A stretch of 64,000 bases of DNA from Massilibacillus massiliensis (GTDB taxonomy: Bacteria; Bacillota; Negativicutes; FLKF01): positions 1,693,534 to 1,757,533 of the forward strand of contig NZ_LT575483.1 of NCBI RefSeq assembly GCF_900086705.1, given 5' to 3'. The notes under the pieces were generated by a model. It searched no databases and had not been told where the DNA came from. It saw only the letters and a list, made by a program, of their open reading frames with translations. This document shows, one piece after another, positions 8,320 to 16,816 of the stretch; the stretch's first letter is position 1; the number at the start of each line of letters is the position of its first letter. The translations under genes and the position numbers were made by a program.

Positions 8320-8535
8320 TTACACAAAATTCTTGACACTCCCAAAACTCAAGGGATCTCGGCTCTTCTTAGGATCCAGACTCGGCGGAATCAAAACTTC
8401 CCAAACAGTCCCGCGAAATCCACCATAACTTGTCGAAGTGCTCTTATTCTCCTTTACACCCAAATCATCAAGTTTACGTTGAAAATCCAAATATGCATAC
8501 GCTTTATTTAAGTAGTTATTAATTTCGAATACCAA
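8320..8535 (-). CDS. Small unknown ORF whose last codons were replaced by the IS
   Basis: A 71-residue frame from a TTG at 8535 runs into the IS right end. Joining the sequence across the 8-bp duplication shows that the pre-insertion frame ended two codons later (Leu-Gln-stop, stop at 6966-6968), so the IS swapped two residues for seven. No ribosome site is visible, and the frame stays open upstream to within 25 bases of the stop of the gene at 8558. It could therefore be the frameshifted tail of that gene rather than a separate protein. The segment STSYGGFRGTVWEVLIPP is not one I recognise. Confidence 0.35.
   Translation of the reverse strand: MVFEINNYLNKAYAYLDFQRKLDDLGVKENKSTSTSYGGFRGTVWEVLIPPSLDPKKSRDPLSFGSVKNFV
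8344..8351. repeat. Right target-site duplication of the IS element
   Basis: AAAACTCA, identical to 6975-6982. Confidence 0.9.
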
Positions 8536-8557
8536 TATATTATGATCTAAGTCTATT

Positions 8558-9502
8558 CTATATCACCACATTGACGATACTTCTACCTACCATTGTGTCT
8601 TGAATGTTTTTTATCTCTTCTTTTTGCGCACAACTTTTCATTTTATCATCCTGCATCATATTTTCATTTACTAGCTCAGTGACATCCATGAATGAAGTCT
8701 TCACAGTTTCACCTTCTGAATGAAATTCTTCCATAAATTTATTAATAAGTTCTTCTAGGGACTTACTCTCTAATTGAATTCTCAAAATTTTATCTCTCGA
8801 CAATTCTCCTAGCGCTGTAATGAAACTTTCGCCCATTTGTCTGGATTTTTTTTTCGCATCGCTTAAAGTCAAATCTCCAAAATACTCATCAAAAGCTTTA
8901 GTAGCATTTTTCATTTGTTCAGTAGATGGATCAGTATCAAGATATTCCCCATGAGCGGATTGAGTAACCACATTTTTGATATAATTAACAATACTATTTG
9001 TACCTTCGGAATCCATCTTATCTAACTTTTCCAATAACTCTTTATAATAATTATTATCTGTGCCAAAAATTTTCGAATAGTTATTTAAACATATATTAAG
9101 TTCTTGTGCTGCTCCGCCAAAATTACGCCAAGCATCCTGATGCCCATTAAAGGGTTCCAGCATAACATGAATCGAGCTTTCTATATTTCCGCCAAAAAAT
9201 TCTTGGGCTGCAATGTCATCTAATACTTTACGGATTGATGGATCTTTATCGGCCTTATAGGCAACAAATTCATTCTGATCAATCGATTCATCAATGTTCT
9301 CGCTATCTCCAACAAATCGTTTCATCAACATATTTTCTTTTTCATTCATTAATTGCAACATATAAGCGGGATTTTCCTCCAAATCACTGCCTAAATTATT
9401 ATTTTGTACCTGATTTTGTCCCACTTTCTGGCTGTTTATCGAATTTACAAACAATATTTTGTTCACATTTACATCCGTATTCTGTCTCACAATTCTTTGC
9501 AT
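8558..9502 (-). CDS. Unknown 314-residue helical protein
   Basis: I do not recognise this protein. It is acidic and mostly helical, with a Gln/Asn-rich N-terminus, no signal peptide and no membrane segment. Regions such as YYKELLEKLDKMDSEGT and SLEELINKFMEEFHSEGE look amphipathic. An AGGAGG site sits eight bases before the ATG, so it is a real gene. It is followed within 25 bp by the small ORF interrupted by the IS, which may be its frameshifted C-terminus. The c-di-GMP protein upstream is separated by a terminator. Confidence 0.6.
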   Translation of the reverse strand: MQRIVRQNTDVNVNKILFVNSINSQKVGQNQVQNNNLGSDLEENPAYMLQLMNEKENMLMKRFVGDSENIDESIDQNEFVAYKADKDPSIRKVLDDIAAQEFFGGNIESSIHVMLEPFNGHQDAWRNFGGAAQELNICLNNYSKIFGTDNNYYKELLEKLDKMDSEGTNSIVNYIKNVVTQSAHGEYLDTDPSTEQMKNATKAFDEYFGDLTLSDAKKKSRQMGESFITALGELSRDKILRIQLESKSLEELINKFMEEFHSEGETVKTSFMDVTELVNENMMQDDKMKSCAQKEEIKNIQDTMVGRSIVNVVI

Positions 9503-9583
9503 TTCTTTTCCTCCTTGAACTGGAAATAGGTATCTATTTTTAGTATATCCCTGTAAATTTTATTTTTCAACAATAAATTACAA

Positions 9584-9613
9584 AAGAGGTAATCTTATAC
9601 ACGATTACCTCTT
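9584..9613 (-). terminator. Terminator of the GGDEF/EAL gene
   Basis: GAGGTAATC and GATTACCTC pair around an eight-base loop, with AAAA on the left serving as the U tail for the minus-strand gene that stops at 9652. Confidence 0.75.
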
Positions 9614-9651
9614 CATAATTTATTATTTTATAGACATATATGATCACCATT

Positions 9652-12450
9652 TTATTTCCACATTAGTTTTTCAAACGCGTCGATCGGCATAGGCTTGGCG
9701 TAAAGGTATCCTTGGGCGAGATCACAGGAGCATGCTTTAAGAAAGGCTGCTTGTTTTGCCGTTTCTACACCTTCTGAAACCACTTTCATTCCTAACATTT
9801 TCGCCATTTGAATTACATGTTGAATAATAATTTTTTCTCGTATATTTTCTGCTCCATTATCCAAAAATTCCTTGTCCAACTTCAAATAATCTACGGGCAA
9901 ATCTCTCAATAACTTTAAGGAAGAATACCCGCTGCCGAAATCATCAATGGATATAGAAAAACCAAAATTTCTAAGCTTTTTCATCAAATTTATAATATCA
10001 GAAATCTTTTCTGTAAACACGCTTTCTGTAAGTTCTAATTCTATGTATCTTGTCGGAACATGATATCGCTTAGCTAATTGAACCAATACCGTTATAAAGG
10101 TCGGATCAGTCAAATACACCCTGGATAAATTCACTGAAATTGGCACGATTTCACGCCTTTGATCCAGCCATTTCCTTAAACTTGCGTAGACTGTTTCAAA
10201 TACATAAAAATCTAATTTTGCAATAAAACCATTTTTCTCAAACACCGGAATAAACTCTCCCGGCGACATAAATCCTTTTGTCGGACTGATCCAACGAACT
10301 AGAGCCTCCGCACCTCTTATTTTTCCCGTTGCCAATTCAATTTTAGGCTGATAATACACAATAAATTCTCGCTTCGTCAATGCCTCCTCTGCCATATCTT
10401 CGAGTGCTTTTTCTCGTAGTAAAGTCTGCAAAAACCGATCATTGTAAAAAACTAAACTCGTTTCATGCCCCTCTCTCGTTTTTCTTCTCGCTAGATCCGC
10501 CCGATCTATAACTGTATGAATCGAGCTGCCATCTGCTTTTAAAAGATAAACGCCACAGCTAAACACCAACTTATAGCAACCTGTTTTCGTACTCGTATAA
10601 TATTGTATTTTGCGGTGTAAAGATTTTAGCCATTGAATCAAAGTTTCTTTATTAATATATCGCGTCAAAATTAAAAATTTATCTGCCTCGGCCCTAGTAA
10701 ACATCCGATCCGGCGTAGCCATTTCTTTTAATTGATTGGCAATATACTTTAAAATTTCATCACCGACTTCAAATCCAAACATATCATTGATATACCGGAA
10801 TTTTTTTATATCAAAACAAATCATTACATAGGAATCTGCCTTATCATGATTTATTTTATCAATAATTTTCGCAGCATTTAACTTAAATTTATTTAAATTC
10901 CACATACCTGTCAATGCATCAGTATAAGCAAGTTTTTCTATTTCTTCTTGCGCACGCATCTTTACCAAATAAGATGCAATAAATTTTGCTACGATCATCA
11001 GAGAATCTATTTCTTCCTGTGTCCATTTTCTCACTCTTCGGCATTCATCAAACCCAATAAATCCTTTGAAATCATCATTTTCTGAAAACCCATACTGTAA
11101 AAGTGCTTTGATCCCGCAAGCTTTCCAATATGTTTTTAACCTCTGGACATCTGATAAACTGTATCTTTCCTCTATAACACGCAAGTCTTCAATATAAAAC
11201 AATCGCTCTTTTGCAATACCGTAAAAGCGAATTTTATCATGCTTTTTAATCCGTGATTCTACACTTTTATTACACCATTCATAAGTGAGATTCATGCTGG
11301 CATCCCACGGATCATTTTCAAAAATATAAACTCTGCTTACATTGAAATGTTTGCCAATCATACTCAATACCATATTAATGCCGCTGCGAAGATCCTTAGT
11401 TTCAAATAATATTTCAAAAATATTAATGAGTCCCAACATATAACTTTTCTTATTATAATCCACCAATTTGTTACTGTAAGCTGCAGTATCAGAAAGCGAA
11501 TCCACCGAGTTATATTGATTGGAATAAACTGAATGTTCTATTTTCTCGTCGTAAAATTTAAAGGCATTTTGTTTTAAAGACTTTGCTTCATTTAAAGCTT
11601 TATTGGCATTTGCAAAGAGTTTTTGATAATCGGTTCCATGCTCCGGGAAAAACGCGATACCAATATTACAAAAAATACGCTGCAACTGATTCTCTCCTGA
11701 ATACACGTGCCGAAAAATATTGCCCACCATCTTCGCTTTTTCTTCTATCTGTTGCATCGACTGAATGTCTTTAAAAAAAATAAGAAAATCATCCCCGCCA
11801 ACCCGTCCAATGATTTCTGTATCGATAAATTCTTTTTTTAACTCTGTTGATAAATCGAGCAGTACTGCATCACCAAATAAATGACCTACCTCATCATTGA
11901 TCTGCTTAAAATTATCAATATCAATCAACATACAAGCATGCCTTAAGTTTTTCCCAGTCGTTTCCAGATACTCTTGAATAATTTCTTGCATTGCTGATTT
12001 ATTATAAAAGCCTGTAAAAGAATCTATCTTAGCATGTCGATTTAACTGTTTTGTTCCAAACTCTGCAATCGTTTGTACTTTTTTATCATCGTTAAGATCC
12101 GTAAAAATTCCTTGAAAGATGATTCCATCCTTTGTTTGACATATTTTTTTTGCATGAAGCACGATCCACTTTATACTTTGATCCGGCATGATATGACGAT
12201 ATTTAAATTTTATCTTATCACCCTTCGAAAGTTGTTCTTTCATTAAAGTTTGTATGGGCTTAACTTCTTCTTGATTCACACTGATACCAAAATACATTTC
12301 AAACAAATTATGGTATTCGGCCTGCGTATATCCCATCATTTCAAAAAAAATTCGATTTGCCGTCAATAACTGAAATTTATTATTATAACGAAACTTAGCA
12401 ACTCCGCAAGGAAGCTCTTCTGCGATTGTTAAAAACCATTCATGTTCCAT
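9652..12450 (-). CDS. PAS-GGDEF-GAF-GGDEF-EAL cyclic-di-GMP protein
   Basis: The 932-residue protein has a PAS domain (residues about 5-125), a diguanylate cyclase domain with GRVGGDDFLIFF near 220, a GAF-like region (about 340-495), a second GGDEF-like domain whose signature is TRAEADKFLIL and so probably inactive, and an EAL domain in the last 250 residues. The EAL domain keeps EALVRW, SVNLSRVYL, ELELTES, IDDFGSGYSSL, DYLKLDKEFL and SEGVET, so phosphodiesterase activity is likely. No membrane helix is visible. The start is the ATG at 12450 behind TTGGAGCG; an upstream TTG lacks a site. It may switch between making and degrading c-di-GMP. Confidence 0.9.
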   Translation of the reverse strand: MEHEWFLTIAEELPCGVAKFRYNNKFQLLTANRIFFEMMGYTQAEYHNLFEMYFGISVNQEEVKPIQTLMKEQLSKGDKIKFKYRHIMPDQSIKWIVLHAKKICQTKDGIIFQGIFTDLNDDKKVQTIAEFGTKQLNRHAKIDSFTGFYNKSAMQEIIQEYLETTGKNLRHACMLIDIDNFKQINDEVGHLFGDAVLLDLSTELKKEFIDTEIIGRVGGDDFLIFFKDIQSMQQIEEKAKMVGNIFRHVYSGENQLQRIFCNIGIAFFPEHGTDYQKLFANANKALNEAKSLKQNAFKFYDEKIEHSVYSNQYNSVDSLSDTAAYSNKLVDYNKKSYMLGLINIFEILFETKDLRSGINMVLSMIGKHFNVSRVYIFENDPWDASMNLTYEWCNKSVESRIKKHDKIRFYGIAKERLFYIEDLRVIEERYSLSDVQRLKTYWKACGIKALLQYGFSENDDFKGFIGFDECRRVRKWTQEEIDSLMIVAKFIASYLVKMRAQEEIEKLAYTDALTGMWNLNKFKLNAAKIIDKINHDKADSYVMICFDIKKFRYINDMFGFEVGDEILKYIANQLKEMATPDRMFTRAEADKFLILTRYINKETLIQWLKSLHRKIQYYTSTKTGCYKLVFSCGVYLLKADGSSIHTVIDRADLARRKTREGHETSLVFYNDRFLQTLLREKALEDMAEEALTKREFIVYYQPKIELATGKIRGAEALVRWISPTKGFMSPGEFIPVFEKNGFIAKLDFYVFETVYASLRKWLDQRREIVPISVNLSRVYLTDPTFITVLVQLAKRYHVPTRYIELELTESVFTEKISDIINLMKKLRNFGFSISIDDFGSGYSSLKLLRDLPVDYLKLDKEFLDNGAENIREKIIIQHVIQMAKMLGMKVVSEGVETAKQAAFLKACSCDLAQGYLYAKPMPIDAFEKLMWK

Positions 12451-12635
12451 AAAACGCTCCAACTTTCACCATCATATGAGTTATTTAAACATATACTACA
12501 ATAAATTTTCATTATTTTTTATTATACTATAGGAGAAAAATTTTTTAAATTTTATATTTTAAATATCTTCATTTTTTATTTCTGTTTATATTTATTTTAT
12601 TTTAAATAATATTTCTCCTTTAATATAAATTATTG

Positions 12636-12665
12636 TTGACATGAATCCATTGGAAGTTTTATACT
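12636..12665 (+). promoter_or_regulatory. Sigma-A promoter of the cyd operon
   Basis: TTGACA at 12636-12641 is followed after 18 bases by TATACT at 12660-12665, about 45 bp before the cydA start. No repressor site is obvious. Confidence 0.75.
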
Positions 12666-12709
12666 TTATATAGATTGAGTGTATTTATATTCAGAGAGGA
12701 GAATTAAAG

Positions 12710-14074
12710 ATGGATGCTATTTTATTATCCAGATGGCAATTTGCAATCACAACAATTTATCACTTTTTATTTATTCCCTTGACTTTGGGACTGTCATTAT
12801 TTATAGCTATACTAGAAACCTTATATGTGAAAACAGGAAAAGAACAGTATAAACAGATGACAAAATTTTGGGGCAAGCTTTTTTTAGTCAACTTTGCAAT
12901 GGGTGTCGTTACAGGCATTGTCCAAGAATTTCACTTTGGTATGAACTGGTCGGAATATTCTAGATTCATGGGTGATATTTTTGGCGCCCCTCTTGCTTTA
13001 GAAGCTTTAACTGCATTTTTTATCGAATCTACTTTTTTAGGACTATGGATTTTCGGCTGGGATCGGCTTTCTAAAAAAATTCATTTGGCTTGTATCTGGC
13101 TTGTTGCTTTTGCCAGCAACCTTTCTGCCTTTTGGATTCTAGTTGCAAATTCATTTATGCAACATCCCGTTGGCTATACAATCCGTAATGGACGCGCAGA
13201 AATGCTTGATTTTACTGCACTTCTCACCAATCCATACGTAGCTGGCCAATTTTCTCATACTGTTTTATCCGGCATCGTAACTGCTGGTTTTTTCGTAGTT
13301 TCGATCAGTGCCTATCATTTACTCCGGAAAACGCACGTGGAATCATTTACGAGTACAATGAAAATCGGTTTAGTATGGACAATTATCGGCTTATTCGCTG
13401 TCATGGGCAGCGGTCATCTTCAAGCCCAATCACTCATCCATACACAACCAATGAAATTAGCTTCTATTGAGGCTTTGTGGAAAACTGAAAATCCCGCTCC
13501 GTTTACACTTTATACACAAATTGATCAAGAAAAACAAAAAAATTCTTCACAGATCGCGGTTCCCGGCATGCTCTCTTTTATGGTTTACAACCAATTCGAT
13601 GGAGAAATTAAAGGATTAACCGATCTACAAAAAACAAATGAACAACAATTTGGCCCTGGTGATTACATCCCTGATGTACCCGGTTTATTCTGGAGCTTCC
13701 GTATCATGGTTCTCGCCGGAGTAATCATGATTGGGATTGCAATCATCAATGCTTTCTACATTTTTACAAATAAATCTAGTGGGTATGCACTCGCATTAAA
13801 AGCATTGTTATTTGCACTGCCATTGCCATACATAGCAAACTCTACCGGCTGGTATGTTACGGAAGGCGGCAGACAGCCTTGGATCGTCGTAGGTCTGCAA
13901 AAAGTAAGTACCGCTATATCACCAAATATTACAACAACGGAAGTGTGGATTTCATTAATTGGCTTTACTCTGATTTATACAATCCTTGCTTACGTTGCGA
14001 TTTATGTATCCGTTAAATTCATCAAAAAAGGTCCTGAGACCCCATTACAATCGATGAAAGGTGGTCGGGCATAA
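12710..14074 (+). CDS. cydA: Cytochrome bd oxidase subunit I
   Basis: The 454-residue membrane protein carries the haem-ligand region RWQFAITTIYHFLFIPLTLG at the N-terminus, the second haem His region around QFSHTVLSG, and the GRQPW motif in TEGGRQPWIV. The periplasmic Q loop is short, as in Bacillus and other Firmicutes. With CydB it forms a quinol oxidase that reduces oxygen to water with high affinity; in an anaerobe this probably scavenges oxygen. An AGAGGAG site lies before the ATG. The stop overlaps the cydB start (TAATG). Confidence 0.97.
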   Translation: MDAILLSRWQFAITTIYHFLFIPLTLGLSLFIAILETLYVKTGKEQYKQMTKFWGKLFLVNFAMGVVTGIVQEFHFGMNWSEYSRFMGDIFGAPLALEALTAFFIESTFLGLWIFGWDRLSKKIHLACIWLVAFASNLSAFWILVANSFMQHPVGYTIRNGRAEMLDFTALLTNPYVAGQFSHTVLSGIVTAGFFVVSISAYHLLRKTHVESFTSTMKIGLVWTIIGLFAVMGSGHLQAQSLIHTQPMKLASIEALWKTENPAPFTLYTQIDQEKQKNSSQIAVPGMLSFMVYNQFDGEIKGLTDLQKTNEQQFGPGDYIPDVPGLFWSFRIMVLAGVIMIGIAIINAFYIFTNKSSGYALALKALLFALPLPYIANSTGWYVTEGGRQPWIVVGLQKVSTAISPNITTTEVWISLIGFTLIYTILAYVAIYVSVKFIKKGPETPLQSMKGGRA

Positions 14075-15081
14075 TGGATTTAAATATACTTTGGTTTATT
14101 CTAATTACCGTTCTTTTCATCGGTTTTTTCTTCTTAGAAGGATTCGACTACGGTGTAGGTGTACTCCTACCATTCTTAGGTAAAAACGATACCGAGCGTC
14201 GCATCATCATCAATACGATTGGGCCGGTTTGGGATGGCAATGAAGTCTGGATGATTACAGCCGGCGGTGCATTATTCGCAGCATTTCCTCACGTTTATGC
14301 CACAATGTTCAGCAGTTTTTATATCGCTTTATTTCTCATGCTGCTCGCATTGATCGCACGCGGCGTTACCTTTGAATTCCGCAGCAAAGATGAAAACCCG
14401 ATATGGCGCAGTACTTGGGATTGGACCCTTTGCATCAGCAGCGGAATCCCGGCACTTCTTTGGGGTGTTGCGGTAACCAACTTGATACAAGGAATTGCAA
14501 TCAACGAGAAGATGATTTATATTGGAACTTTCTTTGATTTATTAACACCGTATACAATTGTTGGCGGATTGGCTTTCTTATTTGTTTTTATTTTTCACGG
14601 TGCAATGTTCCTTGCTTTGAAAATTGAAAGCACGAGTATGATTGAAAGAGTCCGCGGTCTCGCACTTAAAAATGGGTTGATTGCAGCTGTCGTTTTTGTC
14701 ATCTGTATGATTTTAACCTATACAAATACAACTTTATTTTCCAGTGTCCTTGCTGCAAGCAGCTTAATCTTAGCAGCGATTACATTTGTAGCCGGCTACA
14801 TTTTTGCCTGGTTGAAAAAATATGGATTTGGCTTTATAATGAGTTCATTAGCAATTGTTTTAACTACGATTGCATTCTTCGCTGGATTATTCCCTCGCTT
14901 AATGGTTTCCAGTTTAAATCCAAATTGGAGTTTAACAATTTATAACGCTGCTTCTTCTACTTATACATTGCAAATTATGACCGTTGCAGCATTATGTTTG
15001 GTTCCTGTAGTCCTGATCTATCAAGGGTGGACTTACTGGGTATTCCGCAAGAGGGTTACGGCTAAAGACTTGGAGTATTAA
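14074..15081 (+). CDS. cydB: Cytochrome bd oxidase subunit II
   Basis: The 335-residue protein begins with a helix and then FFFLEGFDYGVGVLLPFLG, the conserved CydB opening, followed by GPVWDGNEVWMITAGGALFAAFP, which is diagnostic. About eight membrane helices follow. It binds CydA to form the oxidase. Its ATG overlaps the cydA stop, so translation is coupled. Confidence 0.97.
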   Translation: MDLNILWFILITVLFIGFFFLEGFDYGVGVLLPFLGKNDTERRIIINTIGPVWDGNEVWMITAGGALFAAFPHVYATMFSSFYIALFLMLLALIARGVTFEFRSKDENPIWRSTWDWTLCISSGIPALLWGVAVTNLIQGIAINEKMIYIGTFFDLLTPYTIVGGLAFLFVFIFHGAMFLALKIESTSMIERVRGLALKNGLIAAVVFVICMILTYTNTTLFSSVLAASSLILAAITFVAGYIFAWLKKYGFGFIMSSLAIVLTTIAFFAGLFPRLMVSSLNPNWSLTIYNAASSTYTLQIMTVAALCLVPVVLIYQGWTYWVFRKRVTAKDLEY

Positions 15082-15085
15082 TTGC

Positions 15086-16816
15086 ATGCTGGATAAACGC
15101 TTACTCACTGAAGCAAAAGTATATCGACATCGTTTTTTTAAAATTATTGGCTTAAGTATCATCAATGCAATTTGCATCGTGCTAACAGCTTATGAACTGA
15201 CCAAAATTATTCATGGTGTTTTTTTAGAAAAACTTCTTCTATCAGAAGTAGTATCGCCTCTCGCGATACTACTTTTCGTTATGTCTGTAAAATCAATTGT
15301 TTTATGGCTCACAGAAAATACTGCCCATACAATTGCCCAACAAATAAAACATGATTTACGTACACGCTTACTGCACCATTTGCTTGCCCTTGGTCCCATC
15401 ACCTTAGCCAGAGAACAAGTCGGCGAACTCATAAACCTGCTGACAGAAGGTATCGACCATTTAGATGACTATTTTACTAAATTTTTACCGCAAATCATCA
15501 GCACTGCAATTTTACCGCTTCTAATTCTTATGATCATTTTGCCAATTGACTATAAAACTGCTCTGATTCTCCTCTTTACCGCTCCACTCATTCCAATTTT
15601 CATGATCCTCATCGGTAAACGCGCCGACAAAGAAAATAAAAAACAATGGCAGACATTATCAAACATCAGTGCTTATTTTCTTGATGTGATTGAAGGATTA
15701 ACTACACTTAAAATATTAAATCAAAGCATTGCTCAAATAAAAAAAATTGAGACTTTGAGCAATGAATTTCGTGATATTACTTTAAAAGTGCTTCGTATTG
15801 CCTTTTTGTCTGCACTTATTTTAGAATTGGTTGCAACTTTGAGTGTAGCTTTAGTCGCAGTTACAGTTGGCTTACGTCTACTAAATGATAACATCACGTT
15901 CTCCACTGCTTTCTTTCTTTTATTAATTGCCCCAGAATTTTATCTTCCATTGCGTCAACTCGGTACAGCATTTCATGCATCTATGGCTGGAACCACTGCC
16001 GCAGATCACATCTATCAAGTCCTAAAAAATCCTGTGCACAAATCTACTGCAAAAGATCAGAAGGTCTCGTTTCATAAAACATCCAAGCTTGGCATTGCAT
16101 TTGAAAATGTTTCCTTCTCTTATCTAGCCAATCAACCTGTTCTAAATGAGATAAATTTTGCGATTGCTCCAGGAGAGCATGTTGCGATTGTTGGTGCCAG
16201 CGGTGCTGGTAAAACGACATTATTTCACCTGCTGTTAAATTTTATTCAGCCACAAAGCGGAAAAATTTTAATCAATCACACTGATTTATCCAGTATCGAA
16301 CAAACTGCGTGGTTAAAAAATATCGCTTACGTTCCACAAGCACCACATATCTTTGCACAAACAGTCGCTGAAAATATTGCAATGGCAAATACCGATGCAA
16401 CGTTTCAGGAGATTGAAGCAGCAGCAAAAGCTGCAATGGCACATGATTTCATTCAGCAGTTACCTCTAGGATATCAAACAATGCTTGGTGAGGGTGGTCA
16501 TCAATTAAGTGGTGGTCAAATGCGACGTATCGCAATTGCAAGAGCTTTTCTGCAAAATGCACCACTTATACTTTTAGACGAAGCAACATCTGGCTTAGAT
16601 GTCAATACAGAAGCCGATGTTACAACTGCACTCCATAAACTTACAAAAGAAAAAACTGTACTCATCATTGCTCATCGTTTACGTTCTGTTGAAACAGCAG
16701 ATAAAATTATTGTTATGCAACATGGACAGGTACTTGAAATTGGCAGCCATGATGAGCTCCTCCAGCAACGCGGCGCATACTTTACTCTATTAATGGCATA
16801 TCGAGGTGAACTATGA
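15086..16816 (+). CDS. cydD: CydD subunit of the heterodimeric ABC exporter CydDC
   Basis: The 576-residue half-transporter has an N-terminal six-helix membrane domain and a C-terminal ATPase: Walker A GASGAGKTT, signature LSGGQMRR, Walker B ILLDEATSGLD and the switch His in IAHRL. CydDC exports thiols such as cysteine and glutathione and is needed to assemble cytochrome bd. Placement right after cydB and length support CydD rather than a general exporter. A GGAG site near 15073 lies before the ATG. Confidence 0.93.
   Translation: MLDKRLLTEAKVYRHRFFKIIGLSIINAICIVLTAYELTKIIHGVFLEKLLLSEVVSPLAILLFVMSVKSIVLWLTENTAHTIAQQIKHDLRTRLLHHLLALGPITLAREQVGELINLLTEGIDHLDDYFTKFLPQIISTAILPLLILMIILPIDYKTALILLFTAPLIPIFMILIGKRADKENKKQWQTLSNISAYFLDVIEGLTTLKILNQSIAQIKKIETLSNEFRDITLKVLRIAFLSALILELVATLSVALVAVTVGLRLLNDNITFSTAFFLLLIAPEFYLPLRQLGTAFHASMAGTTAADHIYQVLKNPVHKSTAKDQKVSFHKTSKLGIAFENVSFSYLANQPVLNEINFAIAPGEHVAIVGASGAGKTTLFHLLLNFIQPQSGKILINHTDLSSIEQTAWLKNIAYVPQAPHIFAQTVAENIAMANTDATFQEIEAAAKAAMAHDFIQQLPLGYQTMLGEGGHQLSGGQMRRIAIARAFLQNAPLILLDEATSGLDVNTEADVTTALHKLTKEKTVLIIAHRLRSVETADKIIVMQHGQVLEIGSHDELLQQRGAYFTLLMAYRGEL

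Larger units (their letters stand above)
6983..8343 (+). mobile_element. Complete IS256-family insertion sequence (about 1.36 kb)
   Basis: The ends are imperfect inverted repeats of about 24 bp that both begin GGGAGTGT and both reach TGTGTAA. They enclose one transposase gene and are bracketed by identical 8-bp direct repeats AAAACTCA, the duplication length typical of IS256. The element is therefore intact and probably still mobile. It sits at the 3' end of a small minus-strand ORF. Confidence 0.93.
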
